NCBI GenBank assembly: GCA_964352225.1
Contig: CAYGRM010000003.1
Span: forward strand, 1-64,000
Length of the DNA: 64,000 nucleotides
Direction: 5' to 3'
Origin: CAJQQY01 sp964352225
GTDB taxonomy: Bacteria; Bacteroidota; Bacteroidia; Chitinophagales; Saprospiraceae
Each line of letters begins with the position of its first letter. Positions within the stretch are counted from its first letter, which is position 1. Shown here one piece after another: positions 15,988 through 23,887 of the stretch. Under the pieces are notes generated by a model. It had not been told where the DNA came from, did not search any database, and saw only the letters and a list, made by a program, of their open reading frames with translations. A program made the translations under genes and the position numbers.

Positions 15988-17042
15988 ATTTTAAAATTAA
16001 AGGTTTGGTACATTTTGGTTCTTTCTAAATGAGTTGACTCAGTTAATTCCCCAAGACTATTCCTCAATTGAATTAATTCGTTTTCCCCTAATCTATTTCG
16101 GACAAAAGCACGAACTACTCCCCAATGTTTTTCTTTTTCATTTCGAGAAATAGTATTTAATAAATTTTCTAAATCTGAAAAATTATAAAAACTTAAAATG
16201 TCCGAAAGAGAATAAAAAGTATGTCCCACTATAGACTTCGAATTATTTTGTAAATACATTGTTATATCTTGCTCATGATAGATGACTTCGATTCGATTTT
16301 CTTGAAGAGCTTCTTTTATTTTCTTCAGATTTTCAACCTTCAGAGAAGGAGGCAATGCTTCCGTATCCATTTCATTTAGATTTCCCTTAAAAACTAAATG
16401 GAACATAAAAGATTGATTAACCAAGTTTTCATCCATTACCTTTTGAAGACCTTTAGGAATATGTTGACATTCCGCATCCGAAGAGACAAAAGCAATATCT
16501 TTATTTCCAGTTAATCGAAAAGCCCACCTTTGAGAAAAAATATTTTTGACCAACGACCATCGCCATGTTGGAAAACTAGAAATATCCTGAATTGGTTTTT
16601 CAAAACATTTATAAAAATTTTTCCCTAGAAAAAGTTTAAACAAAGGTCGATTGCCTTCCAAGAATTTTTCAAAATGGCCACAAAACAAAATGCCATTTTT
16701 AATAGCATTTGGTCGTTCCTCCCAGAATTCTTTGCATGGAGAAGAAAGTTGTTTTTTGATTAAATCAAAAATTTCCCAACGTGATGAAGACTTTGAATAA
16801 CCAATAAATTCTAAATACTTTTCTATACTCAAATATTCAAGAGCTATCAACTTCAATTCGAGTAAAAACAATGCTTCAACATTAGTGTCAACTGCCGCAA
16901 CCTTTTTAAGATGCGGGTGAGCCATTAAGGCAATAACTCGCTCACCCGATCCAGCAATACCAACGAGATTTTCGAAGGCTGCTGAATTCATAAATGATTC
17001 TTCTACTTTATTATCTTCATTTACGTGAGAGTAATAAATCAT
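15984..17042 (-). CDS. BtaA-like SAM 3-amino-3-carboxypropyl transferase (DUF3419)
   Basis: 352 residues matching DUF3419, the family of BtaA (S-adenosylmethionine:diacylglycerol 3-amino-3-carboxypropyl transferase). The N-terminal SHVNEDNKVEE corresponds to the family's FxQVxEDPxxE, followed by the SAM-binding IAGSGERVIALMAHP and AAVDTNVEALFLLELKLIAL. SAECQHIP and GHTFYSLSDIL match the later BtaA-like region. In BtaA the reaction attaches the homoserine moiety of SAM to diacylglycerol as the first step to betaine lipids. No BtaB-like N-methyltransferase is present, so the product here could be an unmethylated homoserine lipid or the acceptor could differ. ATGA overlaps with both neighbours. 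Confidence 0.8.
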   Translation of the reverse strand: MIYYSHVNEDNKVEESFMNSAAFENLVGIAGSGERVIALMAHPHLKKVAAVDTNVEALFLLELKLIALEYLSIEKYLEFIGYSKSSSRWEIFDLIKKQLSSPCKEFWEERPNAIKNGILFCGHFEKFLEGNRPLFKLFLGKNFYKCFEKPIQDISSFPTWRWSLVKNIFSQRWAFRLTGNKDIAFVSSDAECQHIPKGLQKVMDENLVNQSFMFHLVFKGNLNEMDTEALPPSLKVENLKKIKEALQENRIEVIYHEQDITMYLQNNSKSIVGHTFYSLSDILSFYNFSDLENLLNTISRNEKEKHWGVVRAFVRNRLGENELIQLRNSLGELTESTHLERTKMYQTFNFKI

Positions 17043-18337
17043 TCGTGGTAATTAGATTTATTCGCAAAAACCTTTTCTAGAACTGTGGTCAATTGATCAA
17101 TATCTTCCTTCGTATGTCGAGCCATTAGACTAATTCTAAATCTTTCTTCATGCTCTGCTACGGCTGGGTATTCGATTGCATTTAGAAAAATACCTTTTTG
17201 ATGAATCTCATAATTAGCTTTTCGGATATCCATATTGTCGGGAATTTTCAAAGCTAAAATCGCCGCATCAGGTTTTCTATAAAATCCAAATTTGCCTAAT
17301 TTCTCAATCGCATAATCTCTTACTTCAAGTAGTTGTTTTTTTATCTCAGGTTCGTTTTCAATCACATCCAAACCTGCCAGAACTGCCGCTAAAGTCATCG
17401 GTGGAAGCGAAGCTGAAAACATATATGATCGAGCAAAAAATCTAAGATAATTAATGACTTCTTTAGAAGCTGCAACAAATCCACCAGTCACCGCAAAAGT
17501 TTTTGAGAACGTTCCCATAGACACATCAACTTGATCAGACAGTCCAAAATGCTCAGCGGTTCCACTCCCTGTTTTCCCCATCACTCCGGTTCCATGCGCA
17601 TCATCTAACAATAAAATTGCATTGTGCTTTTTCAACAATGGTATGATCTTGTCTAATGGAGCTAAATCACCATCCATCGAATACACGCCTTCGACTCCTA
17701 CATACAAATTACCTTTCAAATTGACCGAAGCTTCTTTTAATCTATCCTCTAATTCCTCCATGTCATTATGCTCAAAAATCAAAGTCTTCGCATGAGTAAA
17801 TCGAAGCCCATCGTAAAAGGAAGCATGACTATAATGATCAAAAACTATCACATCATTTTCATTTGTTAATCCTCCAAGCAGACCCAAATTAGCACTATAA
17901 CCGGTTGGGAAAATCATAGCAGCTTCCTGATGTTTAAATCGTGCCAATCGCTCTTCGAGTTCTTCCATTAATTTGGAATATCCATTTAAAAGTGGAGGTC
18001 CACCAATTCCCACACCATATTCATTTATGGCTTCAATCACTTTTTTCTTGACATGAGGATGGTTCGCTAATCCTAAATAATTATTGGAAGCGAACATTAA
18101 CATGGAACGAGATTTATTTTCATATTCATCCCAGATTTCCACCGTCCGATCTGCTGGTGTTAAGACTCTTCGCTTGTAAGTATATTGATGCTTGGTTTGT
18201 AAGTCTTCAATAAATTGCATAAAACCTTTTGTCCTTTCAACTAAAGAAAGAGTATGACTAATTTTTAGAAAGTCATGCAGATCATTAGGTTTTCTTTTTG
18301 AAAAACTAGTTGGTTTATTTTTTATTTGAGTTGCCAT
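17039..18337 (-). CDS. PLP-dependent alpha-oxoamine synthase (serine palmitoyltransferase-like)
   Basis: 432 residues of the alpha-oxoamine synthase family (SPT, KBL, BioF, HemA, cysteate acyltransferase). Visible landmarks: FASNNYLGLANHP, GPPLLNGYSKLMEELEERLA, PTGYSANLGLL, the DDAHGTGVMG aspartate motif, GTFSKTFAVTGGFVA (PLP lysine in FSKTF) and RSYMFSASLPP. It condenses an acyl-CoA/ACP with an amino acid, releasing CO2. In Bacteroidota such enzymes start sphingolipid (serine) or sulfonolipid (cysteate) synthesis; which amino acid is used here cannot be read. The GPPLLNGY region differs from the GSRxxxG of KBL/BioF. It overlaps the ThiL-like gene end by 16 bp. Confidence 0.88.
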   Translation of the reverse strand: MATQIKNKPTSFSKRKPNDLHDFLKISHTLSLVERTKGFMQFIEDLQTKHQYTYKRRVLTPADRTVEIWDEYENKSRSMLMFASNNYLGLANHPHVKKKVIEAINEYGVGIGGPPLLNGYSKLMEELEERLARFKHQEAAMIFPTGYSANLGLLGGLTNENDVIVFDHYSHASFYDGLRFTHAKTLIFEHNDMEELEDRLKEASVNLKGNLYVGVEGVYSMDGDLAPLDKIIPLLKKHNAILLLDDAHGTGVMGKTGSGTAEHFGLSDQVDVSMGTFSKTFAVTGGFVAASKEVINYLRFFARSYMFSASLPPMTLAAVLAGLDVIENEPEIKKQLLEVRDYAIEKLGKFGFYRKPDAAILALKIPDNMDIRKANYEIHQKGIFLNAIEYPAVAEHEERFRISLMARHTKEDIDQLTTVLEKVFANKSNYHE

Positions 18338-19386
18338 TTTTGATGAAATTTTAAAAGTTCTCTTAAATATAATTCTACATTACTTTCACACTCACTAAAT
18401 AAATTAGCGATTAAGAAAGGATCAATTTCAATTATTTTTTCTTGGTTCGGAAGAGTAAACTTTTGCTCGCCCAAGACCTTCCCTATCTTCAAAGGTTGCC
18501 ATGAAATAGATTTTGCTTTTTCCAAAAAATCCTCCAAGTGACTGGGTGGAATGGTAAATATTAATTCAAACTCTCCATGAGGGCCAGCAAGAAATATCCA
18601 TGGAGGTAAATTATTATTTTGAGTAACTCGAAGGGCATCAGAATGAAGAATATTTTGGAGGGAAGTGTCTAAATTAAATCCTTTTTTATTGATGCTCATT
18701 AAGTTGCAAATAGCCGCAAAAAAACCATCACTCGAATCCATACAACATGATCCAAACCTTCGTATAATTTCTCCTTTTCTCAAATTCGATTTTGGTTGAA
18801 AACGAACCGAAGCATTTTCAGTTTTTAATAATCGTTCAAAAGCAAACGCACTTCCTTGTCCCATTTTTCCAGAAGTAAAAAGAATATCTCCTGGCTTACA
18901 ACCTTTCCGAGTAATTACTTTTCCATCATCAATTCTTCCAACTGCCACTCCTCCACTTTGCATATACTCACTTTGGTTGGTATCTCCCCCAAGAACAAAA
19001 GTTCCACACTCTCGACAAGCAGCTTCAATTCCTTTTTGTATTTCTTGCATTTCTTTTTCAGGAAAATCTTTAGGAAATTGTTGCGATAATAAAATACCAA
19101 TCGGCTGAGCTCCTACCGCAGAGAGATCACTAATATTTACCATGACGGTCATCCAGCCAATTAAGTATGGATCTTTATAAAGCCCCGTTTCGATTTCCTC
19201 TACAATATTATCTACGGTAATCGCAAGGACGCTTCCATCTTCTAATTGAACTAATTCAGAATCACCCTCTAACAGTTGATTGATTTGATTGGGCGAGCGT
19301 TGAAACTGATGCGTCAACTTTTTAAAGAGTTGATTTTCTTGAAGACTTGGAGCAGTCGTTTTGTTTTTTGAAGACTTGGTTTCCAT
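18322..19386 (-). CDS. ThiL/AIR-synthase-like kinase (first gene of lipid operon)
   Basis: 354 residues from the chosen start METKSSKNKTTAP at 19386; the frame is open to 19518 but the extra 44 residues lack family similarity. The core matches ThiL (thiamine-monophosphate kinase) and its AIR-synthase relatives: GDSELVQLEDGSVLAITVDN, TVMVNISDLSAVGAQPIG, TFVLGGDTNQSE, PGDILFTSGKMGQ and a late SSDGFFAAICNL. True ThiL has GDDAA at the first site; GDSELV departs from it, so a substrate other than thiamine phosphate is likely. No thiamine genes are nearby. It heads an operon of lipid enzymes and would phosphorylate or otherwise activate a pathway intermediate (inference). Confidence 0.72.
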   Translation of the reverse strand: METKSSKNKTTAPSLQENQLFKKLTHQFQRSPNQINQLLEGDSELVQLEDGSVLAITVDNIVEEIETGLYKDPYLIGWMTVMVNISDLSAVGAQPIGILLSQQFPKDFPEKEMQEIQKGIEAACRECGTFVLGGDTNQSEYMQSGGVAVGRIDDGKVITRKGCKPGDILFTSGKMGQGSAFAFERLLKTENASVRFQPKSNLRKGEIIRRFGSCCMDSSDGFFAAICNLMSINKKGFNLDTSLQNILHSDALRVTQNNNLPPWIFLAGPHGEFELIFTIPPSHLEDFLEKAKSISWQPLKIGKVLGEQKFTLPNQEKIIEIDPFLIANLFSECESNVELYLRELLKFHQKWQLK

Positions 19387-19569
19387 TGTATTTGATTTGA
19401 ACTGTTTGGCATCTTCAACTTCAACTACGCTTGATTTAAGCAAGTAATCATTAGAAAATGCTTTCTTTACATTACCAATGTATGAAAACAAAGATGCGAA
19501 ACACATGATTTCAATCAACTGTTAGTTATGATTTAAATCAATATTTTCCCCTCCAAATGGAATCGTTTA

Positions 19570-19602
19570 AACAAAAAAAAACAGCCACCTAAGTAGCTGT
19601 TC
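19570..19602 (-). terminator. Terminator of the fatty-acid hydroxylase gene
   Basis: On the minus strand GAACAGCTACTTAGGTGGCT forms a GAACAGC/GCTGTT stem followed by a long T-run (nine Ts). It separates the hydroxylase gene from the operon beginning near 19386. Confidence 0.75.
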
Positions 19603-19607
19603 TTTTT

Positions 19608-20390
19608 TCATGTTTGATGTGAAATTGTTTCTTTAACGCTATCCGTTGTCTCCTCAAAAGTCGAATCATAATCTTCTCGAACGGTTCCCATCCATCTATC
19701 CCAAAGGAGAAAATACAAACCGTAATTCCCATGGAATTTTTTATGATGTAAATTATGTGCGACGGAAGTGTTGACATATTTCCCAACACAAGTTTTGTGA
19801 AAGCCTTTTGGATACAATTCAAATCCGAGGTGTCCGTACACGTTATAAAAGATTTGAAATAAAAAGAAAAGCCCAATCGAAGAAATATGAACTGGAACAG
19901 TAAAAGCAATCAAGGGAACAATCATCGCTTCAAAAAATCCTTCGATCGGATGAAAAGCATAAGCAGTCCACGGAGATGGATTGGTTGATTTATGATGAAC
20001 CAAATGAACATGTTTATAAATCTTGGGAAGATGCATGGCTCGATGCATCCAATAAAAATAAGTGTCGTGTAAAAAGAACATCCATACCCAAGTGAACAAA
20101 TAATAACCTACGCTATGATCATTAAAATCAAAATAAATATTGGTTTGAGGCATATAAAAATAAAATACAAACAAGGCTACAGTTGCAAAAATAGTGACTG
20201 AAATCAAAGAGTACATGATGTCTCGAAAGTAGTCTTTTTTCTTAGGTAATTTCTTTTGCACCTTTCGAAACCACATTGGTTTTCTCAAAATGAAATAAAA
20301 TAGAATAAATGCACTTCCTGCAAAAACAAAATAATCCTTGACTACTCCATACGCTTCTCGCAACCAAAATTCCATGAATGTTTCTTCCAT
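19608..20390 (-). CDS. Sterol desaturase/fatty-acid hydroxylase superfamily protein
   Basis: 260 residues with four or five membrane segments and the three histidine clusters of the di-iron fatty-acid hydroxylase family: HDTYFYWMHRAMH, HLVHHKSTNPSPW and HNLHHKKFHGNYG (the last followed by LYFLLWDRWMGT). It inserts a hydroxyl group or double bond into a lipid at the inner membrane. It lies directly upstream of the six-gene lipid-like operon on the same strand, separated by a terminator, so it may act on the same lipid; that link is inferred from position only. A shorter start at 20375 is possible. Confidence 0.88.
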   Translation of the reverse strand: MEETFMEFWLREAYGVVKDYFVFAGSAFILFYFILRKPMWFRKVQKKLPKKKDYFRDIMYSLISVTIFATVALFVFYFYMPQTNIYFDFNDHSVGYYLFTWVWMFFLHDTYFYWMHRAMHLPKIYKHVHLVHHKSTNPSPWTAYAFHPIEGFFEAMIVPLIAFTVPVHISSIGLFFLFQIFYNVYGHLGFELYPKGFHKTCVGKYVNTSVAHNLHHKKFHGNYGLYFLLWDRWMGTVREDYDSTFEETTDSVKETISHQT

Positions 20391-20457
20391 AATATTTTTT
20401 CATTTAAAATAAAAAAACAAAATTCTTATTACTAATAGTTTTTGATAAATTGTAAAA

Positions 20458-20488
20458 AGAGGTAGATGAGTTGAAAAAAATTACCTCT
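20458..20488 (-). terminator. Probable terminator of the LytTR/REC-cyclase operon
   Basis: Minus strand GAGGTAATTTTTTTCAAC... with complement TACCTC followed by TTTTTAC. The stem uses the last codons of the REC-cyclase gene. Short but with a T-run. Confidence 0.5.
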
Positions 20489-21518
20489 CAACATAAAACA
20501 TTTCTAACAACCCTTTTCCCTTTGCTTGAATCTTTCCTCTTGGTGTAAAAGAAAATCCAGAAGTTTCTTTTAATAAATCATAAGAGGATTGACTGATATT
20601 TATTTTTCCAATGGTTCCATTTTCTTCCATTCTTGCAGCAATGTTTACGGTGTCTCCCCAGATGTCGTAGGCAAATTTCTTTAGCCCAACAATTCCTGCA
20701 ACCACCGGTCCAGAATGAATTCCAATTCGAAACTCAAAAGGTTTTTTTCCTTGCTCAAGTCTCATTGCAGTTGTTTTTTCAATAAAGTCTAGAATAGCCA
20801 AAGCCGCTTCTACAGCATCATTGGGATTGGTCATATTATGCATCGGCACACCTGCTGCTGCCATATATGCATCGCCAATTGTTTTGATTTTCTCCACTCC
20901 ATGTTTTTCCATAATCAAATCAAATGCACTATAATAATAATTGAGTTCTTCCAACAATTCTACAGGATTCAACCTTTCGGCATGTTGACTAAATCCTTTT
21001 ATATCAGCAAAGAACACGGTGACTAAATCATAATGTTTAGGAGTAGCTGATCCATGATTTTCTATTTCTTTTGCGATTTCTTTTGGTAGGATATTAAGAA
21101 TTAATTCTTCGAGATTGGTTAAAGTCTCCTTTATCGATTCTGAGTTTTTTTTCTGCCTGAGTTTAGAAATACAACTATTGATAGCTTGCTGTAGATCTTC
21201 GAACTTAATTGGTTTGATTAAATAATCTAACGCATTCATTCGTAATGCTTTGAGCACATAGTGATTATAGGAAGTAATAAAGATAGTTTGAAAAGAAGGA
21301 TTGTCATATTGACCTAGCATCTCGAAACCAGTCATATCAGTCATTTCAACATCTAAAAAAATAAGGTCTGGTTGATGAATTTTAATTTTTTCAATTCCTT
21401 CACTTCCGCTTTTAGCAGTATCAAGAATTTCTACAAAAGGGAAATTCATTGTAATCATATCTCCCAGTAGACTTTTGATAAAAGGATCATCATCGATAAT
21501 TAAACTTTTAATTTTCAT
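20481..21518 (-). CDS. Response regulator with class III nucleotide cyclase output
   Basis: 345 residues. The receiver domain (about 1-120) has IIDDDPFI, phospho-acceptor Asp56 in DLIFLDVEM, TSYNHY and the KPI lysine. A short linker leads to a class III adenylate/guanylate cyclase domain (about 160-345) with FADIKGFSQHAE and GDAYMAAAGVP metal motifs and DIWGDTVNIAARM. It should turn a phosphorelay signal into a cyclic nucleotide. The receiver is very like those of the two LytTR regulators at 21532 and 28669 (same KIKSLIIDDDPFI opening and ...LDVEMTDMTGFEML). It is 13 bp downstream of the LytTR gene, so one operon. Confidence 0.9.
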   Translation of the reverse strand: MKIKSLIIDDDPFIKSLLGDMITMNFPFVEILDTAKSGSEGIEKIKIHQPDLIFLDVEMTDMTGFEMLGQYDNPSFQTIFITSYNHYVLKALRMNALDYLIKPIKFEDLQQAINSCISKLRQKKNSESIKETLTNLEELILNILPKEIAKEIENHGSATPKHYDLVTVFFADIKGFSQHAERLNPVELLEELNYYYSAFDLIMEKHGVEKIKTIGDAYMAAAGVPMHNMTNPNDAVEAALAILDFIEKTTAMRLEQGKKPFEFRIGIHSGPVVAGIVGLKKFAYDIWGDTVNIAARMEENGTIGKINISQSSYDLLKETSGFSFTPRGKIQAKGKGLLEMFYVER

Positions 21519-21531
21519 AGTAAGCTAAATT

Positions 21532-22287
21532 TCATTTTGATAATGATTCCCACCATGTTTTAAATTCCTCTTTTTTTCTACGTGCAATTGGAATACTCGT
21601 TCCATCTGAGAGCACTAGAGAAATACTATTCGGATAAGATTTAATATGTAAAGAATTAACGAGATGAGATTTATGACAGCGAAAAAATCCTTTGTCATTT
21701 AATAGCTCTTCTAAATCTCCCAGAGTTTTGGAAGCAAGATTCTTTTTTTGATTGGCCAAATAGATAAAACTATAATTTCGTTCTCCTTCAATACGAACTA
21801 TATTTTTTAGCATCATTTGTAATTCTCCGTCGTGAGTTTGCAAGGTTAATATTTTTTCGGAAGAATTGGTGGTTTTCAAATTATGAAGCGCTTGCTTAAT
21901 ATTATTGGAATCTTTATTTTTTCCCACATAAGATTTATAGCGTTTAATTGCTGCCTTGAGTTCTCCCAGATCAATCGGTTTAACTAAATAATCCATCGCA
22001 TTAAAACGAATAGCTTTGATAGCATAGTGGCTGTAAGATGTAATAAAAATGGTTTGAAAATTTATATCACTCAGTTTAGCCAACATTTCAAATCCAGTCA
22101 TGTCTGCCATTTCTACATCCAAAAAAATCAAATCAGGTTGGAAGGTTTTGATTTTTTGTAAGCCTTCAGCACCACTACTTGCCATAGAAAGTACTTCTAC
22201 TTCTGGGAGATATTGATCCAATTTATCTTGCAATAAATCTCGGATAAATGGATCATCATCAATAATTAAGCTTTTGATTTTATTCAT
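21532..22287 (-). CDS. LytTR-family response regulator
   Basis: 252 residues from the likely start MNKIKSLIIDDDPFIRDLL (the frame extends to 22401 without family support). The receiver domain has Asp in DLIFLDVEM, TSYSHYAIKAIRFNAMDYLVKPI, followed by a LytTR DNA-binding domain (about 145-250: MMLKNIVRIEGERNYSFIYL, FFRCHKSHLVN, LVLSDGTSIPIARRKKEEF). It binds DNA as a transcription factor. Upstream at 22401-22418 lies a copy of its probable operator ACCGTTNGATCAACCGTT (minus strand), suggesting autoregulation. It is the first gene of an operon with the REC-cyclase. Confidence 0.92.
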   Translation of the reverse strand: MNKIKSLIIDDDPFIRDLLQDKLDQYLPEVEVLSMASSGAEGLQKIKTFQPDLIFLDVEMADMTGFEMLAKLSDINFQTIFITSYSHYAIKAIRFNAMDYLVKPIDLGELKAAIKRYKSYVGKNKDSNNIKQALHNLKTTNSSEKILTLQTHDGELQMMLKNIVRIEGERNYSFIYLANQKKNLASKTLGDLEELLNDKGFFRCHKSHLVNSLHIKSYPNSISLVLSDGTSIPIARRKKEEFKTWWESLSK

Positions 22288-22398
22288 ATTTGAATTATAA
22301 CATTCTTTATTTAATTCCAACTCATCAGTTCTTCCTTCTTTAATCATTCCCTGTCTGTAAGATAAATATTTTTTTTTAGCTGTAAATAAGAATTGACC

Positions 22399-22420
22399 CA
22401 ACGGTTGATCGAACGGTAAA
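22399..22420 (-). promoter_or_regulatory. ACCGTT double half-site upstream of LytTR gene
   Basis: On the minus strand ACCGTTCGATCAACCGTT (complement of 22401-22418). The same 18-mer, with one base changed, forms both arms of the palindrome at 28026-28068. It fits LytTR-type sites. It lies about 112 bp before the regulator start, in the region divergent from the 22574 gene. Confidence 0.6.
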
Positions 22421-22433
22421 TTAAGTTAAAGTT

Positions 22434-22501
22434 GACTGGTAGATAAATTGATTTACCATAGGATAAAAACCTCTTTCTAGTTCGGTGGAGATGGCTATAT
22501 T
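22434..22501 (+). promoter_or_regulatory. LytTR-like operator and promoter of the 22574 gene
   Basis: Half-sites GACTGGTAGATAAATT (22434) and ACCATAGGATAAA (22455), 20 bp apart start to start. Over 34 bases 26 match the site at 29577. A TATATTAC -7-like box follows at 22496, 41 bp after the second half-site (43 bp in the other two plus-strand copies). The -33 box is poor, as expected for an activated promoter. Confidence 0.6.
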
Positions 22502-22573
22502 ACAGCTATTATTCTGAATGGAAACAATTCTGTATTCCATCTCTATTTATTTATTTTTAAAACCCACTAAAAA

Positions 22574-23755
22574 ATGAAAAACATTTATCTTTTTATTATT
22601 GCATTTTCAGTACTATTCAATACTAGTTTAATTGGTCAAGTAACCTGTGGTCAGGACACACTCCAGTATGGCAGAGCGAAAGCCGATTTAGTTATCGGTC
22701 AACTATTTGGACTTGGACTTTCAGGGCCTTTTACTGCTGCGGGCCAAAGATTTGAAGTGCCAACTGGGGCTTCTGTAGAGGTTTCAGGATTTACACTTTT
22801 TGCTCAAGAGATAAATGGAGATACTTCTTCTGTACGTTGTGCCATTTATGAAGCCGACCTTACTAGTGGATTGCCAACTGGAGTAGCACTTGCTATGGTG
22901 GAGTTGATTGTTACCACGGAAGTCACCTACATTAACTTTGATTTCCCGGTAACCTTGACGCAGGATTTTGTGATCACGACTGAAAACCTTTCTCCTACAG
23001 CATTGATTATGACCACCAATAGTGGTATGACAGGTGCTGGTCAAGGAGAGCAACTGGCTTTACTTTTATTTCAAGGAGACTGGGTTGTTGCTGAAACCGT
23101 AGGCCCTCCTGGCGGCGCTTTCAATCTCGACTTTATCATGGAGCCTTTCGTGAATTATGATATTACAGCTGGAGCTTCTTCCGATGTAATTGATAACACC
23201 GTATTCGTAGATTCAATTTACAACTTTACGTCCGATCATTCTCCTTTAGTTGGGAGTCGTTTTTTCAACACAATTGCTTTTAATGAATATTTCGGTGGTT
23301 CTATCACTTCTCCAACGGATTGGGATTTTGGTGATGGAAGTTCTGTGGACAATAGCGATACGCAAACGCATACTTTCCCTGCTGGAGCAGCTAGTTATAC
23401 GGTAACTACAACTGCAACCATACAAGGATATACCACAAGTTGTCAAGATGTTATCGAAACATCATATGATGTGGAGGTAATCAATTCTACTATAGATAAT
23501 TTACTAAAAAGTTCTATTTCCATTTATCCAAATCCAACAAATGGTTATAGCCAACTTAGTTTTGAATTGGAGAATACTAAAAGAGTCAATGTTTCAGTAT
23601 ATAATTTATTAGGAATACAAGTAGCAACTTACTCGCTAGGAGAAATAGATAGCACCTCTTTAGAGTTGGATCTTACTAATCAACCGTCTGGAATTTATCT
23701 TATAGCTATCGAAATAGATGGGCAATCTTTTGTAGAAAAATTGTTAGTCGACTAA
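22574..23755 (+). CDS. Secreted PKD-domain protein with T9SS sorting domain
   Basis: 393 residues. Signal peptide (LFIIAFSVLFNTSLIGQ), an N-terminal beta-rich domain (about 25-195, hydrophobic strands such as RFEVPTGASVEVSGFTLFAQ), a PKD-like domain (DWDFGDGSSVDNSDTQTHTF, about 250-295) and a type A T9SS sorting domain (about 310-393: SISIYPNPTNGYSQL, NLLGIQVATYSLG, PSGIYLIAIEIDGQSFVEKL). It should be exported through the type IX system and anchored or released at the surface. Its promoter carries the ACCGTT-type half-sites shared with the genes at 27176, 28171 and 29684. Confidence 0.85.
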   Translation: MKNIYLFIIAFSVLFNTSLIGQVTCGQDTLQYGRAKADLVIGQLFGLGLSGPFTAAGQRFEVPTGASVEVSGFTLFAQEINGDTSSVRCAIYEADLTSGLPTGVALAMVELIVTTEVTYINFDFPVTLTQDFVITTENLSPTALIMTTNSGMTGAGQGEQLALLLFQGDWVVAETVGPPGGAFNLDFIMEPFVNYDITAGASSDVIDNTVFVDSIYNFTSDHSPLVGSRFFNTIAFNEYFGGSITSPTDWDFGDGSSVDNSDTQTHTFPAGAASYTVTTTATIQGYTTSCQDVIETSYDVEVINSTIDNLLKSSISIYPNPTNGYSQLSFELENTKRVNVSVYNLLGIQVATYSLGEIDSTSLELDLTNQPSGIYLIAIEIDGQSFVEKLLVD

Positions 23756-23819
23756 GAAAAAAACTAACCTCAAAAGTCCTGAATTTTCAATTTGAAAATA
23801 ATTAGAATAATTTTATAGT

Positions 23820-23854
23820 AAAACCCGATCTCCTTCACAGGAAGATCGGGTTTT
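23820..23854. terminator. Bidirectional terminator
   Basis: AAACCCGATCTCCTTC / GAAGATCGGGTTTT with a short loop, between the convergent 22574 gene and the hybrid kinase gene. Confidence 0.85.
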
Positions 23855-23887
23855 CATTTTGACAAAATTACCCAATATTGATAATCA

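Noticed and set aside
18322..19386. Thiamine biosynthesis gene thiL
   Set aside because: Motif I differs from ThiL and neighbours are lipid-type enzymes; kept as ThiL-like only.
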